From Agromyces mariniharenae (lineage in GTDB: Bacteria; Actinomycetota; Actinomycetes; Actinomycetales; Microbacteriaceae): a stretch of 64,000 nt of DNA. The position numbers were made by a program, and so were the translations under genes. Location of the stretch: the NCBI RefSeq assembly GCF_008122505.1, contig NZ_VSSB01000002.1:930001-994000 (forward strand), in the 5' to 3' direction. Positions 1-8,842 of the stretch are shown in pieces (the first letter of the stretch is position 1; the number at the start of each line of letters is the position of its first letter). The notes beneath the pieces are model-generated. The model was not told where the DNA came from, ran no database searches, and saw nothing but the letters and a program-made list of their open reading frames with translations.

Positions 1-5
1 GACAC

Positions 6-1430
6 ATGTTCAGTGATTCGTCTGAAGTGCTCAAGTTCATCAAGGAGACGGATGTCAAGTTCCTCGACATCCGCTTCACCGACCTTCCGGGCGTGCAGCA
101 GCACTTCAACATCCCGGCGTCGACCGTCGACGAGGAGTTCTTCACGGTCGGCCAGCTCTTCGACGGATCGTCGATCCGCGGCTTCGCCTCGATCCACGAG
201 TCGGACATGCAGCTGATCCCGGATGTCTCCACCGCCTACGTGGACCCCTTCCGCGCCGAGCGCACGCTCGTGATGGTCTTCGACATCTACAACCCGCGCA
301 ACGGCGAGATCTACGGCAAGGACCCGCGCCAGGTCGCCAAGAAGGCCGAGAAGTACCTCGCATCCACGGGCATCGCCGACACGGCGTTCTTCGCGCCCGA
401 GGCCGAGTTCTACATCTTCGACGACGTGCGCTACGAGGTGAAGCAGAACGCGAGCTTCTACTCGGTCGACTCCAGCGAGGGCGCCTGGAACTCGGGCCGC
501 GAGGAGGAGGGCGGCAACCTCGCCAACAAGACGGCGTACAAGGGCGGCTACTTCCCCGTCTCCCCCGTCGACCAGCACGCCGACCTGCGCGACGACATCG
601 TGCTCAAGCTCATCGACGCGGGCCTCGAGGTCGAGCGCTCGCACCACGAGGTCGGCACCGCCGGCCAGGGCGAGATCAACTACAAGTTCGACACGATGGT
701 GCACGCCGCCGACGACATCCTGAAGTTCAAGTACATCGTCAAGAACACCGCCAACGAGTGGGGCAAGACGGCCACGTTCATGCCGAAGCCGCTCTTCGGC
801 GACAACGGCTCGGGCATGCACACCCACCAGTCGCTCTGGAACGAGGGCAAGCCCCTGTTCTACGACGAGGCGGGCTACGGCGGCCTCTCCGACATCGCGC
901 GCTGGTACATCGGCGGCATCCTGCGACACGCCCCGGCGCTGCTCGCCTTCACGAACCCGACGGTGAACTCCTACCACCGCCTCGTGCCGGGCTTCGAGGC
1001 TCCCGTGAACCTCGTCTACTCGGCAGGCAACCGCTCGGCGGCGATCCGCATCCCGATCACGGGCACCAACCCCAAGGCCAAGCGCATCGAGTTCCGGGCG
1101 CCGGATGCCTCGGGCAACCCCTACCTCGCCTTCGCCGCGCAGCTCATGGCCGGCCTCGACGGCATCAAGAACCGCATCGAGCCGCACGAGCCCGTCGACA
1201 AGGACCTCTACGAGCTCCCGCCCGAGGAGGCGAAGTCGATCCCCCAGGTGCCGGGTTCGCTCGACGCCGTGCTCGACGCACTCGAGGCCGACCACGACTT
1301 CCTCCTCGAGGGCGGCGTGTTCACCAAGGAGCTCATCGAGACCTGGATCGACTACAAGCGCGAGAAGGAGCTGAAGCCGCTGGCCCAGCGCCCCCACCCG
1401 TTCGAGTACGAGCTCTACTACGGCGTCTAG
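6..1430 (+). CDS. glnA: Type I glutamine synthetase (GlnA1-like)
   Basis: This 474-residue cytoplasmic enzyme makes glutamine from glutamate, ammonia and ATP and forms dodecamers in its family. The sequence carries the GSI beta-Grasp start ([19 protein letters not shown]), the catalytic block around [10 protein letters not shown], and the [13 protein letters not shown]-site region. Tyr402 in [11 protein letters not shown] is in the position of the adenylylated tyrosine of GSI-beta enzymes, which fits the adenylyltransferase glnE lying 0.9 kb downstream on the other strand. The ATG at position 6 matches the family start, but the window begins five bases before it, so no ribosome site or promoter can be judged. 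A strong hairpin terminator follows. Length is normal for the family. Confidence 0.97.
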   Translation: MFSDSSEVLKFIKETDVKFLDIRFTDLPGVQQHFNIPASTVDEEFFTVGQLFDGSSIRGFASIHESDMQLIPDVSTAYVDPFRAERTLVMVFDIYNPRNGEIYGKDPRQVAKKAEKYLASTGIADTAFFAPEAEFYIFDDVRYEVKQNASFYSVDSSEGAWNSGREEEGGNLANKTAYKGGYFPVSPVDQHADLRDDIVLKLIDAGLEVERSHHEVGTAGQGEINYKFDTMVHAADDILKFKYIVKNTANEWGKTATFMPKPLFGDNGSGMHTHQSLWNEGKPLFYDEAGYGGLSDIARWYIGGILRHAPALLAFTNPTVNSYHRLVPGFEAPVNLVYSAGNRSAAIRIPITGTNPKAKRIEFRAPDASGNPYLAFAAQLMAGLDGIKNRIEPHEPVDKDLYELPPEEAKSIPQVPGSLDAVLDALEADHDFLLEGGVFTKELIETWIDYKREKELKPLAQRPHPFEYELYYGV

Positions 1431-1500
1431 TCCGCAATCACACCCCTGATCGGCGGTTCCGGTCCCCCTCCCCAGGATCTGGAGCCGCCCAGACCCGAAC

Positions 1501-1537
1501 ACGAAGCCCCTCCCGGTTCCCCTGGGAGGGGCTTCGT
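1501..1537 (+). terminator. Hairpin terminator after glnA
   Basis: A perfect 14-bp stem (1501-1514 with 1524-1537) closes a 9-base loop, about 70 bases after the glnA stop. There is no run of T behind it, which is common for terminators in high-GC actinobacteria. Confidence 0.8.
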
Positions 1538-1602
1538 CGTGCGCATCGGGTGGATCGCCGGGATTCGGTGCTTCCACTGATGCCGACCCGATCGGAACGG
1601 CG

Positions 1603-1608
1603 TATCCT
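1603..1608 (+). promoter_or_regulatory. -10 element for the M23 peptidase gene
   Basis: TATCCT lies 33 bases before the start codon of the M23 gene, leaving a short leader that contains GGAAGGAG. No convincing -35 is visible. Confidence 0.4.
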
Positions 1609-1640
1609 GCGGAGCCACGCCCACGACGGAAGGAGCAAAG

Positions 1641-2315
1641 ATGACCGCCGGATACGACAATGTCAACGCCTTCATCGTGATCGCAGCCGACCTCCGCGAC
1701 CCGTTCGTGAGTTGGCAGCACCACCTCGACCGCGGGAGCAGCGGCGGTGTCGACTGCGTAGCCGGCATCGGCACCGCGATCCTCGCACCCGCGGATTGCG
1801 AGCTCCGGAACATCCCCGACAACGGGACCGGAGGCAACACGATCGAACTGCGCTTCGCCGACGGCTGGCGCGATCAGATGATGCACCTCTCGCGATTCGT
1901 CGCAGCGGGCAGCAAGGCGAAAGGCGCCGTCGTCGGCTTCTCCGGCGACACCGGCGCGCCAGGGCAGCCGCACGTGCACTGGCACCGCATCGACCCCGAT
2001 GGGGCCCGACGCAATCCGTGGAACTTCTTCGATTCAGTGGAGGACGACATGTTCACCGACGACGACCGGAACCGCCTGCAGTCGGTCCACGCGGCCGTAT
2101 TCATGGGGGGCGGCAACGCCGGACAGGCATCGGTCATCGAGCGACTGCTCCTGATCGAGGACACGTTGGCAGCGCTCGAGCGGCGCATCGTCAACCTCGA
2201 TCGACAGGTCACCGGTGCCGACAACTTCAATGCCGACGTCGGCCCTTCGGTCGCCGGACGCCTGATCGACGTCCAGAACACGGTGAACCGCATCGAAGCG
2301 GCACAGGACGGCTGA
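1641..2315 (+). CDS. M23-type (LytM-like) endopeptidase, phage-lysin-like
   Basis: A 224-residue protein whose first about 130 residues show the M23 metallopeptidase pattern: an H-x(n)-D pair in HLDRGSSGGVD, an HLS block, and the HxH zinc/catalytic pair in GQPHVHWH. Such enzymes cut peptide cross-links in the cell wall. There is no signal peptide or membrane segment, so export is not evident; the remainder (about residues 135-224, from MFTDDDRNRLQSVH) is a helical, possibly coiled-coil tail of the sort seen behind catalytic domains of actinophage lysins. That tail and the lack of a signal suggest a domesticated or stray phage lysin, with no holin or other phage gene nearby. The start is supported by GGAAGGAG five bases upstream. 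Substrate and cellular role are unknown. It ends three bases from the convergent glnE. Confidence 0.75.
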   Translation: MTAGYDNVNAFIVIAADLRDPFVSWQHHLDRGSSGGVDCVAGIGTAILAPADCELRNIPDNGTGGNTIELRFADGWRDQMMHLSRFVAAGSKAKGAVVGFSGDTGAPGQPHVHWHRIDPDGARRNPWNFFDSVEDDMFTDDDRNRLQSVHAAVFMGGGNAGQASVIERLLLIEDTLAALERRIVNLDRQVTGADNFNADVGPSVAGRLIDVQNTVNRIEAAQDG

Positions 2316-2318
2316 TCT

Positions 2319-5300
2319 TCAGCCCGTCGTCGGCTCGCGACGTGGCTCCACGCCGTAGAAGCCGCGCTCGAACACCGTGCGCGCGCGGCGCGTGAGGGCG
2401 AGGTAGTCGCTCTCGAGGCGCGACGCCGAGCCGGGCGGGTAGCCCATGATGCGGGCGACGCCCTCGAGCTGCGAGCGCTCGACGGGCAGCACGTCGGTCG
2501 TGCGATCGAGCCAGAGCGTGAGGGCGGAGCGGGCCCGCGACGCGAACATCCAGGCGGCGCGCAGCGTCTCGGCGTCGGGTGCCGTGATGTGCCGATGCGC
2601 GACGGCCGCGGTCAGGGCGTCCAGCGTCGACGGCGTGCGGAGGGACGGCTCCCCCGCGCCGTGCTGGAGCTGCACGAGCTGCACGAACCACTCGACATCC
2701 GACAGCGACCCGCGACCCAGCTTGAGGTGGCGCGTCGGATCGGCGCCCTGCGGCAGCCGCTCGTTCTCCACGCGCGCCTTGATGCGCTTGACCTCGCGGA
2801 CGTCGCGCTCCGAGATCGCCTCGGGGTAGCGCACCGTGTCGGCGAGCTCGATGAAGTCGTGGATGAGCGCGGCGTCGCCGGCGACGCCGCGGGCGCGCAG
2901 CAGCGCCTGCGCCTCCCACGTGAGCGACCAGCGGGCGTAGTAGGCGCGGTAGGCGTCGATCGACCGGGCGACGACGCCGTTGCGTCCTTCGGGGCGCAGG
3001 TCGGCGTCGAGCTCGAAGGGCAGGCGCGCGTCCTCGGTGAGCCGCACGAGCTCCGCCACGATGCGCAGCGCCTGGGACTGCGCCGCCCCGGGCTCCGCTC
3101 CGTCGGGCCGGAACACGTAGACGATGTCCGCGTCCGAGCCGATGCCGAGCTCGCGCCCGCCGAACCGGCCCATGCCGATGACCGCGAACTCGATGCCGTC
3201 GGGCTCCTCGCCCCGGATCGCCTCGACGATCGCGGCGATGTGGCTCTGCGTGACGTCGGAGAGGCCGTGCCCCAGCTCCTCAACGGTGCAGACGTCGAGG
3301 ATCGCCGAGAGCGAGAGGCGCAGGACCTCGCGGCGGCGGATGGCGCGGAACACCTTCGCCGCGGCATCCGCGTCGCCGTGACGGCCGAGCACGGCGCGCT
3401 TCTCGTCGTCGAGCGCGGCGAGCGACCGCGGGCGGAGCTCGTCGATGTCCTCGAGCCACGCCACCGCCTCGGGGATGCGCTCCAGGAGCTCGCCCGCGAA
3501 CCGCGAGCCCGAGAGCACGCGCGTGAGGCGCAGCGCGGCATCCGACGAGTCGCGCAGCAGCCGCAGGTACCAGTGCGTGGTGCCGAGCGTGTCGCTGAGT
3601 CGACGGAACGCGAGCAGGCCGTAGTCGGGGTCGGCGCCGTCGGCGAACCACGAGATGAGCACGGGCATCAGGTGCCGCTGGATGGTCGCGCGGCGCGAGA
3701 CGCCGGCGGTGAGCGCACCGATGTGCGCGAGCGCGCCGCGCGGGTCGCGGAACCCGATGGCGCGCAGGCGCGCCTCCGCCTGCTCGCTCGTGAGCTCGAG
3801 GCCCTCGGCCGGCAGCGCGGCAACGGCCGAGAGCAGCGGGCGGTAGAAGAGCCGTTCGTGCAGGCCCCGCACGCGTTGGCGGGTCGCCTGCCACATGGAG
3901 GTCAGGTCCTCGGCGCTCCGGCCGAGGCCCGACGATCGGGCCAGCGCGCGCAGCTCCGCGGCACCGCGCGGCATGAGGTGCGTCCGCCGAAGGCGTGCGA
4001 GCTGCAGGCGGTGCTCGAGCACGCGCAGGAACCGGTAGTCGCGGGCGAACTCCGCCGCCTCCTCGCGTCCGACGTAGCCGTGCTCCGCCAGGGCAGCCAG
4101 GGCGGGCAGCGTGCCCGCCTGGCGGATCGCGGCATCCGTCGCGCCGTGCACGAGCTGGAGCAGCTGCACGGTGAACTCGATGTCGCGCAGGCCGCCCGGC
4201 CCCAGCTTCAACTGCACGTCGACCTCGTCGGCCGGGATGTGCTGGGTGACGCGCTCGCGCATGCGCTGCACCGACTCGACGAAGCCCTCCCGACCCGAGC
4301 TCGCCCACACCTTGGGGGCCACGCCCGCGGCGTACCGCTCCCCCAGCGCATGGTCGCCGGCGAGCGGACGGGCCTTCAGGAGCGCCTGGAACTCCCAGCT
4401 CTTCGCCCAGCGGTCGTAGTACTGCAGGTGCGACTCGAGCGTGCGCACGAGCGCGCCGTCCTTGCCCTCGGGGCGGAGGTTGGGGTCGACCTCCCAGAGC
4501 GGCGGCTCGATGCCCGGCTCCGAGATGACGCGCATCGCGATCATGGCGAGTCGCGTGGCGATGTCGAGGGCGCGCGGTGTCGTGACCACGTCCTCGTCCG
4601 CGGACTCCGCGACGAAGATCACGTCGACGTCGCTCACGTAGTTGAGCTCGCGCGCGCCCGCCTTGCCCATGCCGATGACCGCGAGCCGGGTCGCGTCCAC
4701 CTCGGCGGCGGGATACCTCCCGGGCCCGGCCGCCTCGCCCGCTGTCCGCGCGGTCGCGCGGCGCGCGGCGACGATCGCGACGTCGAGCGCGGCGCCGGCC
4801 AGGTCGGCGAGGCCCGACGCGACGGTGTCGACTGCCTCGATCGCGTCCGCGCGGGTGAGGTCGTACACGGCGATCGCCGCGAGGAGCCGCCGGTACCGCA
4901 CGCGGATCGCCGCCGCGGCCGCCTCGAGGTACCGGGCGGCGGGCACGTCGACCTCGTCGAGGGCCTGCAGCAGCACGGCGCGGGCCTCGTCGGTCCCGAA
5001 CGGCGCCATGGGCACCTGCTGCAGCACGGCGAGCTCGCGCGGATGCCGCGCCAGCACGTCGGCGAAGCCCCGCGACGCGCCGAGCAGCCGCGCCATGCGC
5101 TCGGCTGAGGCGCCGTGCACGAGCACGGCGGCGACGTCATGCGGCGCACGCTCCTGCAGGCGCAGGGTCGCGCTCAGCGCCTCGTCGGGGTCGCCCGCGT
5201 GCGCGAACGCCTCGAGCAGCGCCTCGTCGTCGAGGCCCGTCGCCGAGGCGAGCGCCTCCAGTCCGGCCGCGGCGCGGTCGAGGTCGTCGAAGCCCGCGCG

Positions 5301-5336
5301 TGCGAGCCGGCCGAGGGTCTGCGCCTGGCGGGACAT
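2319..5336 (-). CDS. glnE: Bifunctional glutamine synthetase adenylyltransferase/deadenylase
   Basis: A 1005-residue regulator that attaches AMP to, and removes AMP from, the tyrosine of glutamine synthetase according to nitrogen status. Both nucleotidyltransferase halves are visible: GARELNYVSDVDVIFVAE in the N-terminal (deadenylase) half and GGRELGIGSDADIVYVF in the C-terminal (adenylylating) half, each followed by the helical GlnD-linker type region (LKLGPGGLRDIEF and LKLGRGSLSDVEW). Length is normal for actinobacterial GlnE. It starts 10 bases after the stop of glnA2 and is probably co-transcribed with it; no good ribosome site is visible, suggesting coupling to glnA2. The target tyrosine is present in the glnA at the start of the window. 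Confidence 0.97.
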   Translation of the reverse strand: MSRQAQTLGRLARAGFDDLDRAAAGLEALASATGLDDEALLEAFAHAGDPDEALSATLRLQERAPHDVAAVLVHGASAERMARLLGASRGFADVLARHPRELAVLQQVPMAPFGTDEARAVLLQALDEVDVPAARYLEAAAAAIRVRYRRLLAAIAVYDLTRADAIEAVDTVASGLADLAGAALDVAIVAARRATARTAGEAAGPGRYPAAEVDATRLAVIGMGKAGARELNYVSDVDVIFVAESADEDVVTTPRALDIATRLAMIAMRVISEPGIEPPLWEVDPNLRPEGKDGALVRTLESHLQYYDRWAKSWEFQALLKARPLAGDHALGERYAAGVAPKVWASSGREGFVESVQRMRERVTQHIPADEVDVQLKLGPGGLRDIEFTVQLLQLVHGATDAAIRQAGTLPALAALAEHGYVGREEAAEFARDYRFLRVLEHRLQLARLRRTHLMPRGAAELRALARSSGLGRSAEDLTSMWQATRQRVRGLHERLFYRPLLSAVAALPAEGLELTSEQAEARLRAIGFRDPRGALAHIGALTAGVSRRATIQRHLMPVLISWFADGADPDYGLLAFRRLSDTLGTTHWYLRLLRDSSDAALRLTRVLSGSRFAGELLERIPEAVAWLEDIDELRPRSLAALDDEKRAVLGRHGDADAAAKVFRAIRRREVLRLSLSAILDVCTVEELGHGLSDVTQSHIAAIVEAIRGEEPDGIEFAVIGMGRFGGRELGIGSDADIVYVFRPDGAEPGAAQSQALRIVAELVRLTEDARLPFELDADLRPEGRNGVVARSIDAYRAYYARWSLTWEAQALLRARGVAGDAALIHDFIELADTVRYPEAISERDVREVKRIKARVENERLPQGADPTRHLKLGRGSLSDVEWFVQLVQLQHGAGEPSLRTPSTLDALTAAVAHRHITAPDAETLRAAWMFASRARSALTLWLDRTTDVLPVERSQLEGVARIMGYPPGSASRLESDYLALTRRARTVFERGFYGVEPRREPTTG

Positions 5337-5346
5337 CGGGTGCTGG

Positions 5347-6684
5347 TCAGAGGATCTCGAGGTTGCGCTGCAGCTCGAACGTCGTGACCTGCGAACGGTA
5401 GTCGCGCCACTCGGAGCGCTTGTTCGCGAGCACGTAGTTGAAGACCTGCTCGCCGAGGGTCTCGGCCACGAGCTCCGACTCCTCCATGTACTCGATCGCG
5501 TGGTCGAGGCTCGCGGGCAGCGGGTGGTAGCCCAGCGCGCGGCGCTCGCTGTCGGTGAGGGCCCACACGTCGTCCTCCGCCTCCTGCGGCAGGTCGTAGC
5601 CCTCCTCGATGCCCTTCATGCCCGCCGCGAGCAGCAGCGAGAATGCGAGGTACGGATTGGCCGCGGAGTCGATCGCGCGGTACTCGACGCGCGCGCTCTG
5701 GCCCTTGTTGGGCTTGTACAGCGGCACGCGCACGAGCGCGGAGCGGTTGTTGTGGCCCCAGCAGATGAAGCTCGGCGCCTCGTCGCCGCCCCAGAGCCGC
5801 TTGTACGAGTTCACGAACTGGTTGGTGACCGCCGAGATCTCGTTGGCGTGGCGGAGGAGGCCGGCGATGAACTGGCGGCCGATCTTCGAGAGCTGGTACT
5901 GCGCGCCGGGCTCGTAGAAGGCGTTGGTGTCGCCCTCGAACAGCGAGAGGTGGGTGTGCATGCCGCTGCCGGGATACTGCGAGAACGGCTTCGGCATGAA
6001 GGTGGCGTACACGCCCTGCTCGATGGCGACCTCCTTCACGACCGTGCGGAAGGTCATGATGTTGTCGGCCGTGGTGAGCGCGTCGGCGTAGCGCAGGTCG
6101 ATCTCGTTCTGGCCGGGGCCGGCCTCGTGGTGGCTGAACTCGACCGAGATGCCGAGGTCCTCGAGCATCCGCACGCTGCGACGACGGAAGTCGTGCGCGG
6201 TGCCGCCCGGGACGTTGTCGAAGTAGCCGGCAGAGTCGACGGGCACGGGGCCCTCCTCGCCGTACTTCGACGAGCGCAGCAGGTAGAACTCGATCTCGGG
6301 GTGCGTGTAGAAGGTGAACCCGCGGTCGGCGGCGCGTGCGAGGGTGCGCTTGAGCACATTGCGGGGATCGGCCACGGCGGGCTCGCCGTCGGGCGTCGTG
6401 ATGTCGCAGAACATGCGCGCGGTGGGGTCGATGTCGCCACGCCACGGGAGCGTCTGGAACGTCGTCGGGTCGGGGAAGGCCAGCAGGTCGGACTCGAAGG
6501 TGCGGCTGAGGCCCTCGATCGCGGAGCCGTCGAACCCGATGCCCTCGGTGAACGCCCCTTCGACCTCCGCGGGTGCGATCGCCACCGATTTCAGGGTGCC
6601 GACCACGTCGGTGAACCAGAGCCGTACGAACTTGACTCCTCGTTCCTCGATGGTCCGGAGAACGAAGTCGCGCTGCTTATCCAT
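5347..6684 (-). CDS. glnA2: Glutamine synthetase, GlnA2-type
   Basis: A second type I glutamine synthetase, 445 residues when started at the ATG of MDKQRDFVLRTIEERG, which matches family starts; an in-frame GTG 18 bases upstream would add six residues but the purine-rich GAGAGAGG sits well placed only for the ATG. It has the GS catalytic blocks (PEIEFYLL, PGSGMHTHLSLFEG) but lacks a clear counterpart of the LYELPPE adenylylation loop of the first glnA, having YDLPQEAEDDV instead. In actinobacteria GlnA2 stands next to glnE, as here. Its exact physiological role differs between genera (glutamine or related amide synthesis), so only the enzyme family is certain. It leads a two-gene operon with glnE. 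Confidence 0.93.
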   Translation of the reverse strand: MDKQRDFVLRTIEERGVKFVRLWFTDVVGTLKSVAIAPAEVEGAFTEGIGFDGSAIEGLSRTFESDLLAFPDPTTFQTLPWRGDIDPTARMFCDITTPDGEPAVADPRNVLKRTLARAADRGFTFYTHPEIEFYLLRSSKYGEEGPVPVDSAGYFDNVPGGTAHDFRRRSVRMLEDLGISVEFSHHEAGPGQNEIDLRYADALTTADNIMTFRTVVKEVAIEQGVYATFMPKPFSQYPGSGMHTHLSLFEGDTNAFYEPGAQYQLSKIGRQFIAGLLRHANEISAVTNQFVNSYKRLWGGDEAPSFICWGHNNRSALVRVPLYKPNKGQSARVEYRAIDSAANPYLAFSLLLAAGMKGIEEGYDLPQEAEDDVWALTDSERRALGYHPLPASLDHAIEYMEESELVAETLGEQVFNYVLANKRSEWRDYRSQVTTFELQRNLEIL

Positions 6685-6759
6685 CCACACCCTCTCTCGC
6701 ACCTCTCAGGGTAGCGGCTCGGCGCCGGGCGAGACGCCGGGCACGGATGCCGCGTGTGC

Positions 6760-6765
6760 CAGACT
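6760..6765 (+). promoter_or_regulatory. -10 element, leaderless promoter of panB
   Basis: CAGACT ends six bases before the ATG of panB, the spacing expected if transcription begins at the start codon; no ribosome site is present. Confidence 0.5.
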
Positions 6766-6771
6766 GGCGAC

Positions 6772-7659
6772 ATGTCAGAGCAGCCCGTCGACGACGCAGC
6801 ATCCGCGACCCAGCCCGTGGCGGAGACGAATCCGTACGGGGGCGCCGCGGCAGCCGGAGGACCGAAGCGGGTGCGCACCCGCCACTTCCAGAACGCGAAG
6901 CGCGAGGGCATCAAGATCACCGGCCTCACGAGCTACGACATGCTCACGGCGCGCATCTTCGATGAGGCGGGCATCGACTTCCTGCTCGTCGGCGACTCGG
7001 CGGGCAACAACGTGCTCGGCTACGACACGACGCTGCGCGTCACGATCGACGACCTCATCCCGCTCACGCGAGCGGTCGCCGGCGCCGTGAAGCGCGCGTT
7101 CGTCATCGCCGACATGCCCTTCGGCTCCTACGAGAACGGCCCCGAGGACGCGCTGCACACCGCGGTGCGGTTCATGAAGGAGACCGGCGCGCACGCCGTG
7201 AAGCTCGAGGGCGGCGAACGCAGCCACAAGCAGATCCGCCGCATCGTGCAGGCGGGCATCCCGGTCATGGCGCACATCGGCTACACACCGCAGAGCGAGC
7301 ACGGCCTGGGCGGACACGTCATCCAGGGCCGCGGCGAGGGCGTGCAGCAGCTGCTCGCCGATGCGAAGGCGGTGCAGGACGCCGGGGCGTTCGCGGTCGT
7401 GCTCGAGATGGTGCCGGCCGATGCGGCGCGCCAGGTGACCGAGCTCCTCGAGATCCCCACCATCAGCGTCGGCGCCGGACCGTACACCGACGGGCAGCTG
7501 CTCGTCTGGACCGACTGGGCCGGGCTCACGGTCGGGCGCGTGCCGAAGTTCGTGAAGCAGTACGCCGACCTGTCGGGCATCCTCGCAAAGGCCGCCCGCG
7601 AGTGGCGCGCCGACGTCGAGGCGGGAAGCTACCCGAACGCCGAGCACAGCTACGAGTGA
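6772..7659 (+). CDS. panB: 3-methyl-2-oxobutanoate hydroxymethyltransferase
   Basis: Cytoplasmic enzyme of pantothenate (coenzyme A) synthesis that transfers a hydroxymethyl group from methylene-tetrahydrofolate to 2-oxoisovalerate, giving ketopantoate. Family blocks are clear: [20 protein letters not shown], the metal-binding [33 protein letters not shown] and the acidic VVLEMVPAD. The 295-residue reading starts at MSEQ, with CAGACT six bases upstream as a leaderless -10; an in-frame ATG 18 bases earlier lacks this support. The first about 35 residues are an Ala/Pro-rich extension before the conserved barrel. It stands alone, followed by a hairpin and the convergent small SPOR-like gene. Confidence 0.96.
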   Translation: MSEQPVDDAASATQPVAETNPYGGAAAAGGPKRVRTRHFQNAKREGIKITGLTSYDMLTARIFDEAGIDFLLVGDSAGNNVLGYDTTLRVTIDDLIPLTRAVAGAVKRAFVIADMPFGSYENGPEDALHTAVRFMKETGAHAVKLEGGERSHKQIRRIVQAGIPVMAHIGYTPQSEHGLGGHVIQGRGEGVQQLLADAKAVQDAGAFAVVLEMVPADAARQVTELLEIPTISVGAGPYTDGQLLVWTDWAGLTVGRVPKFVKQYADLSGILAKAAREWRADVEAGSYPNAEHSYE

Positions 7660-7679
7660 CAGGTCGGTCCGCCCGCCGG

Positions 7680-7697
7680 CGGCGTCGCCCGACGCCG
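7680..7697. terminator. Short hairpin between convergent genes
   Basis: A 7-bp GC stem (7680-7686 with 7691-7697) with a GCCC tetraloop lies between the ends of panB and the small minus-strand gene; it could serve both directions. Confidence 0.4.
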
Positions 7698-7726
7698 GCG
7701 CCGTGCGCCGTGGACGGTGACGCCGC

Positions 7727-7912
7727 CTAGTCCTCGGCGGCCTCCTCCTCGGCCCACTTCGCGCTGTTCGCGCGCAGGATCTCGAGGGCCCGCTCGGCCT
7801 CGGCGCGCGTCTCGAACGGACCGACGCGATCGGGGGCCGGCGACACGTAGCCCTGCTCCACCTCGCCGGTCTTCATGTTGTACCAGAACTGGTGCTCGAC
7901 ATCCTGCGCCAT
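7727..7912 (-). CDS. Small SPOR-like protein
   Basis: A 61-residue acidic cytoplasmic protein without signal or membrane segment. The middle reads FWYNMKTGEVEQG...SPAPDRVGPFETRAEAERALEIL, the pattern of a short SPOR-type fold (aromatic strand, then a GPF.TR.EAE.A helix). SPOR domains elsewhere bind denuded peptidoglycan glycan strands, but a cytoplasmic version of this size has no established role. The start codon is fixed by a leaderless -10 (TAGGAT on the minus strand) six bases upstream, nested with the promoter of map (see 7910-7926). Conservation next to map is plausible but cannot be checked here. Confidence 0.75.
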   Translation of the reverse strand: MAQDVEHQFWYNMKTGEVEQGYVSPAPDRVGPFETRAEAERALEILRANSAKWAEEEAAED

Positions 7913-7926
7913 AGGGTGATCCTATG
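7910..7926. promoter_or_regulatory. Nested divergent promoter for the SPOR-like gene and map
   Basis: The 17-base near-palindrome CATAGGGTGATCCTATG contains both start codons and both -10 hexamers. Rightward TAGGGT (7912-7917) ends six bases before the map ATG at 7924; leftward TAGGAT (7924 back to 7919) ends six bases before the other ATG at 7912. Both transcripts would be leaderless and the two -10 elements lie between start codons only 11 bases apart. Confidence 0.65.
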
Positions 7927-8787
7927 CCCAAGGATGCCGCCGGCCACCTCATCCCCGGACGCCTGTCGCCGACGCGCCAGGTCCCCGCCGGCATCCGCCG
8001 TCCCGAGTACGTCGGGCGCCGTGCGCCCGCCCCCAACACGGCCGGCGACCGCTACGCGCCCGACGAGGTGGAGCGCATCCGCGCCGCGGGGCGGATCGCG
8101 GCGCAGGCGATCGACGCCGCGGCATCCGCCATCGCACCCGGCGTCACGACCGACGAGCTCGACCGCATCGCGCACGAGTACGTCGTCGGGCACGGCGCCT
8201 ACCCGTCGACGCTCGGCTACCGCGGATACCCGAAGTCGTCATGCACGTCGGTCAACGAGGTGATCTGCCACGGCATCCCCGACGACACCGTGCTCGAGGA
8301 CGGCGACCTCGTGAACCTCGACGTCACGGCGTTCCTCGACGGCTACCACGGGGACCTCAACCGCACCTTCCTCGTCGGCGAGGCGAGCGAGGAGGCGGCG
8401 CTGCTCGTGGAGCGGACCGAGCAGGCGCTCGCGCGCGGCATCCGTGCGGTGGCGCCCGGGCGGCAGGTGAACGTGATCGGCCGCGCGATCGAGGCGTACG
8501 CGAAGCGGTTCGGGTACGGGGTCGTGCGCGACTACACCGGACACGGCGTCGGGCGGGCGTTCCACACGGGCCTCGTCATCCCCCACTACGACGCCCCCGA
8601 GTTCGACACGGTCATGGAGCCCGGGATGGTGTTCACGATCGAGCCCATGCTCACGCTCGGCACCATCGAGTGGGACGTGTGGGACGACGACTGGACGGTC
8701 GTCACGCGCGATCGGGCGCTCACCGCGCAGTTCGAGCACACGCTCGTGGTGACCGAGCGCGGCGCGGAGATCCTCACCCTGCCCTGA
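7924..8787 (+). CDS. map: Methionine aminopeptidase, type I
   Basis: Cytoplasmic metalloenzyme that removes the N-terminal methionine from new proteins, acting after peptide deformylase. The pita-bread fold residues are visible: the two metal-binding aspartates in [21 protein letters not shown], the histidine in [13 protein letters not shown], and glutamates in FTIEPML and in the final [12 protein letters not shown]. An N-terminal extension of about 40 residues precedes the catalytic domain, as in other actinobacterial MetAPs. The 287-residue start is supported by TAGGGT six bases upstream (leaderless). Confidence 0.96.
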   Translation: MPKDAAGHLIPGRLSPTRQVPAGIRRPEYVGRRAPAPNTAGDRYAPDEVERIRAAGRIAAQAIDAAASAIAPGVTTDELDRIAHEYVVGHGAYPSTLGYRGYPKSSCTSVNEVICHGIPDDTVLEDGDLVNLDVTAFLDGYHGDLNRTFLVGEASEEAALLVERTEQALARGIRAVAPGRQVNVIGRAIEAYAKRFGYGVVRDYTGHGVGRAFHTGLVIPHYDAPEFDTVMEPGMVFTIEPMLTLGTIEWDVWDDDWTVVTRDRALTAQFEHTLVVTERGAEILTLP

Positions 8788-8830
8788 GGCACCGCCGGGG
8801 GGGCGGAGGCCTCGCCCGGCGGGCCCGCGA

Positions 8831-8836
8831 TAGTGT
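8831..8836 (+). promoter_or_regulatory. -10 element, leaderless promoter of ppgK
   Basis: TAGTGT is followed by six bases and then the ATG of ppgK, with no ribosome site. Confidence 0.5.
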
Positions 8837-8842
8837 GGCGCC

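Noticed and set aside
758..2395. Plus-strand frame of 545 codons overlapping glnA and the M23 gene
   Set aside because: Out-of-frame shadow, Arg/Pro/His-rich, crossing a strong terminator.
2589..5108. Long plus-strand frame opposite glnE
   Set aside because: Antisense shadow of glnE with no recognisable domain or ribosome site.
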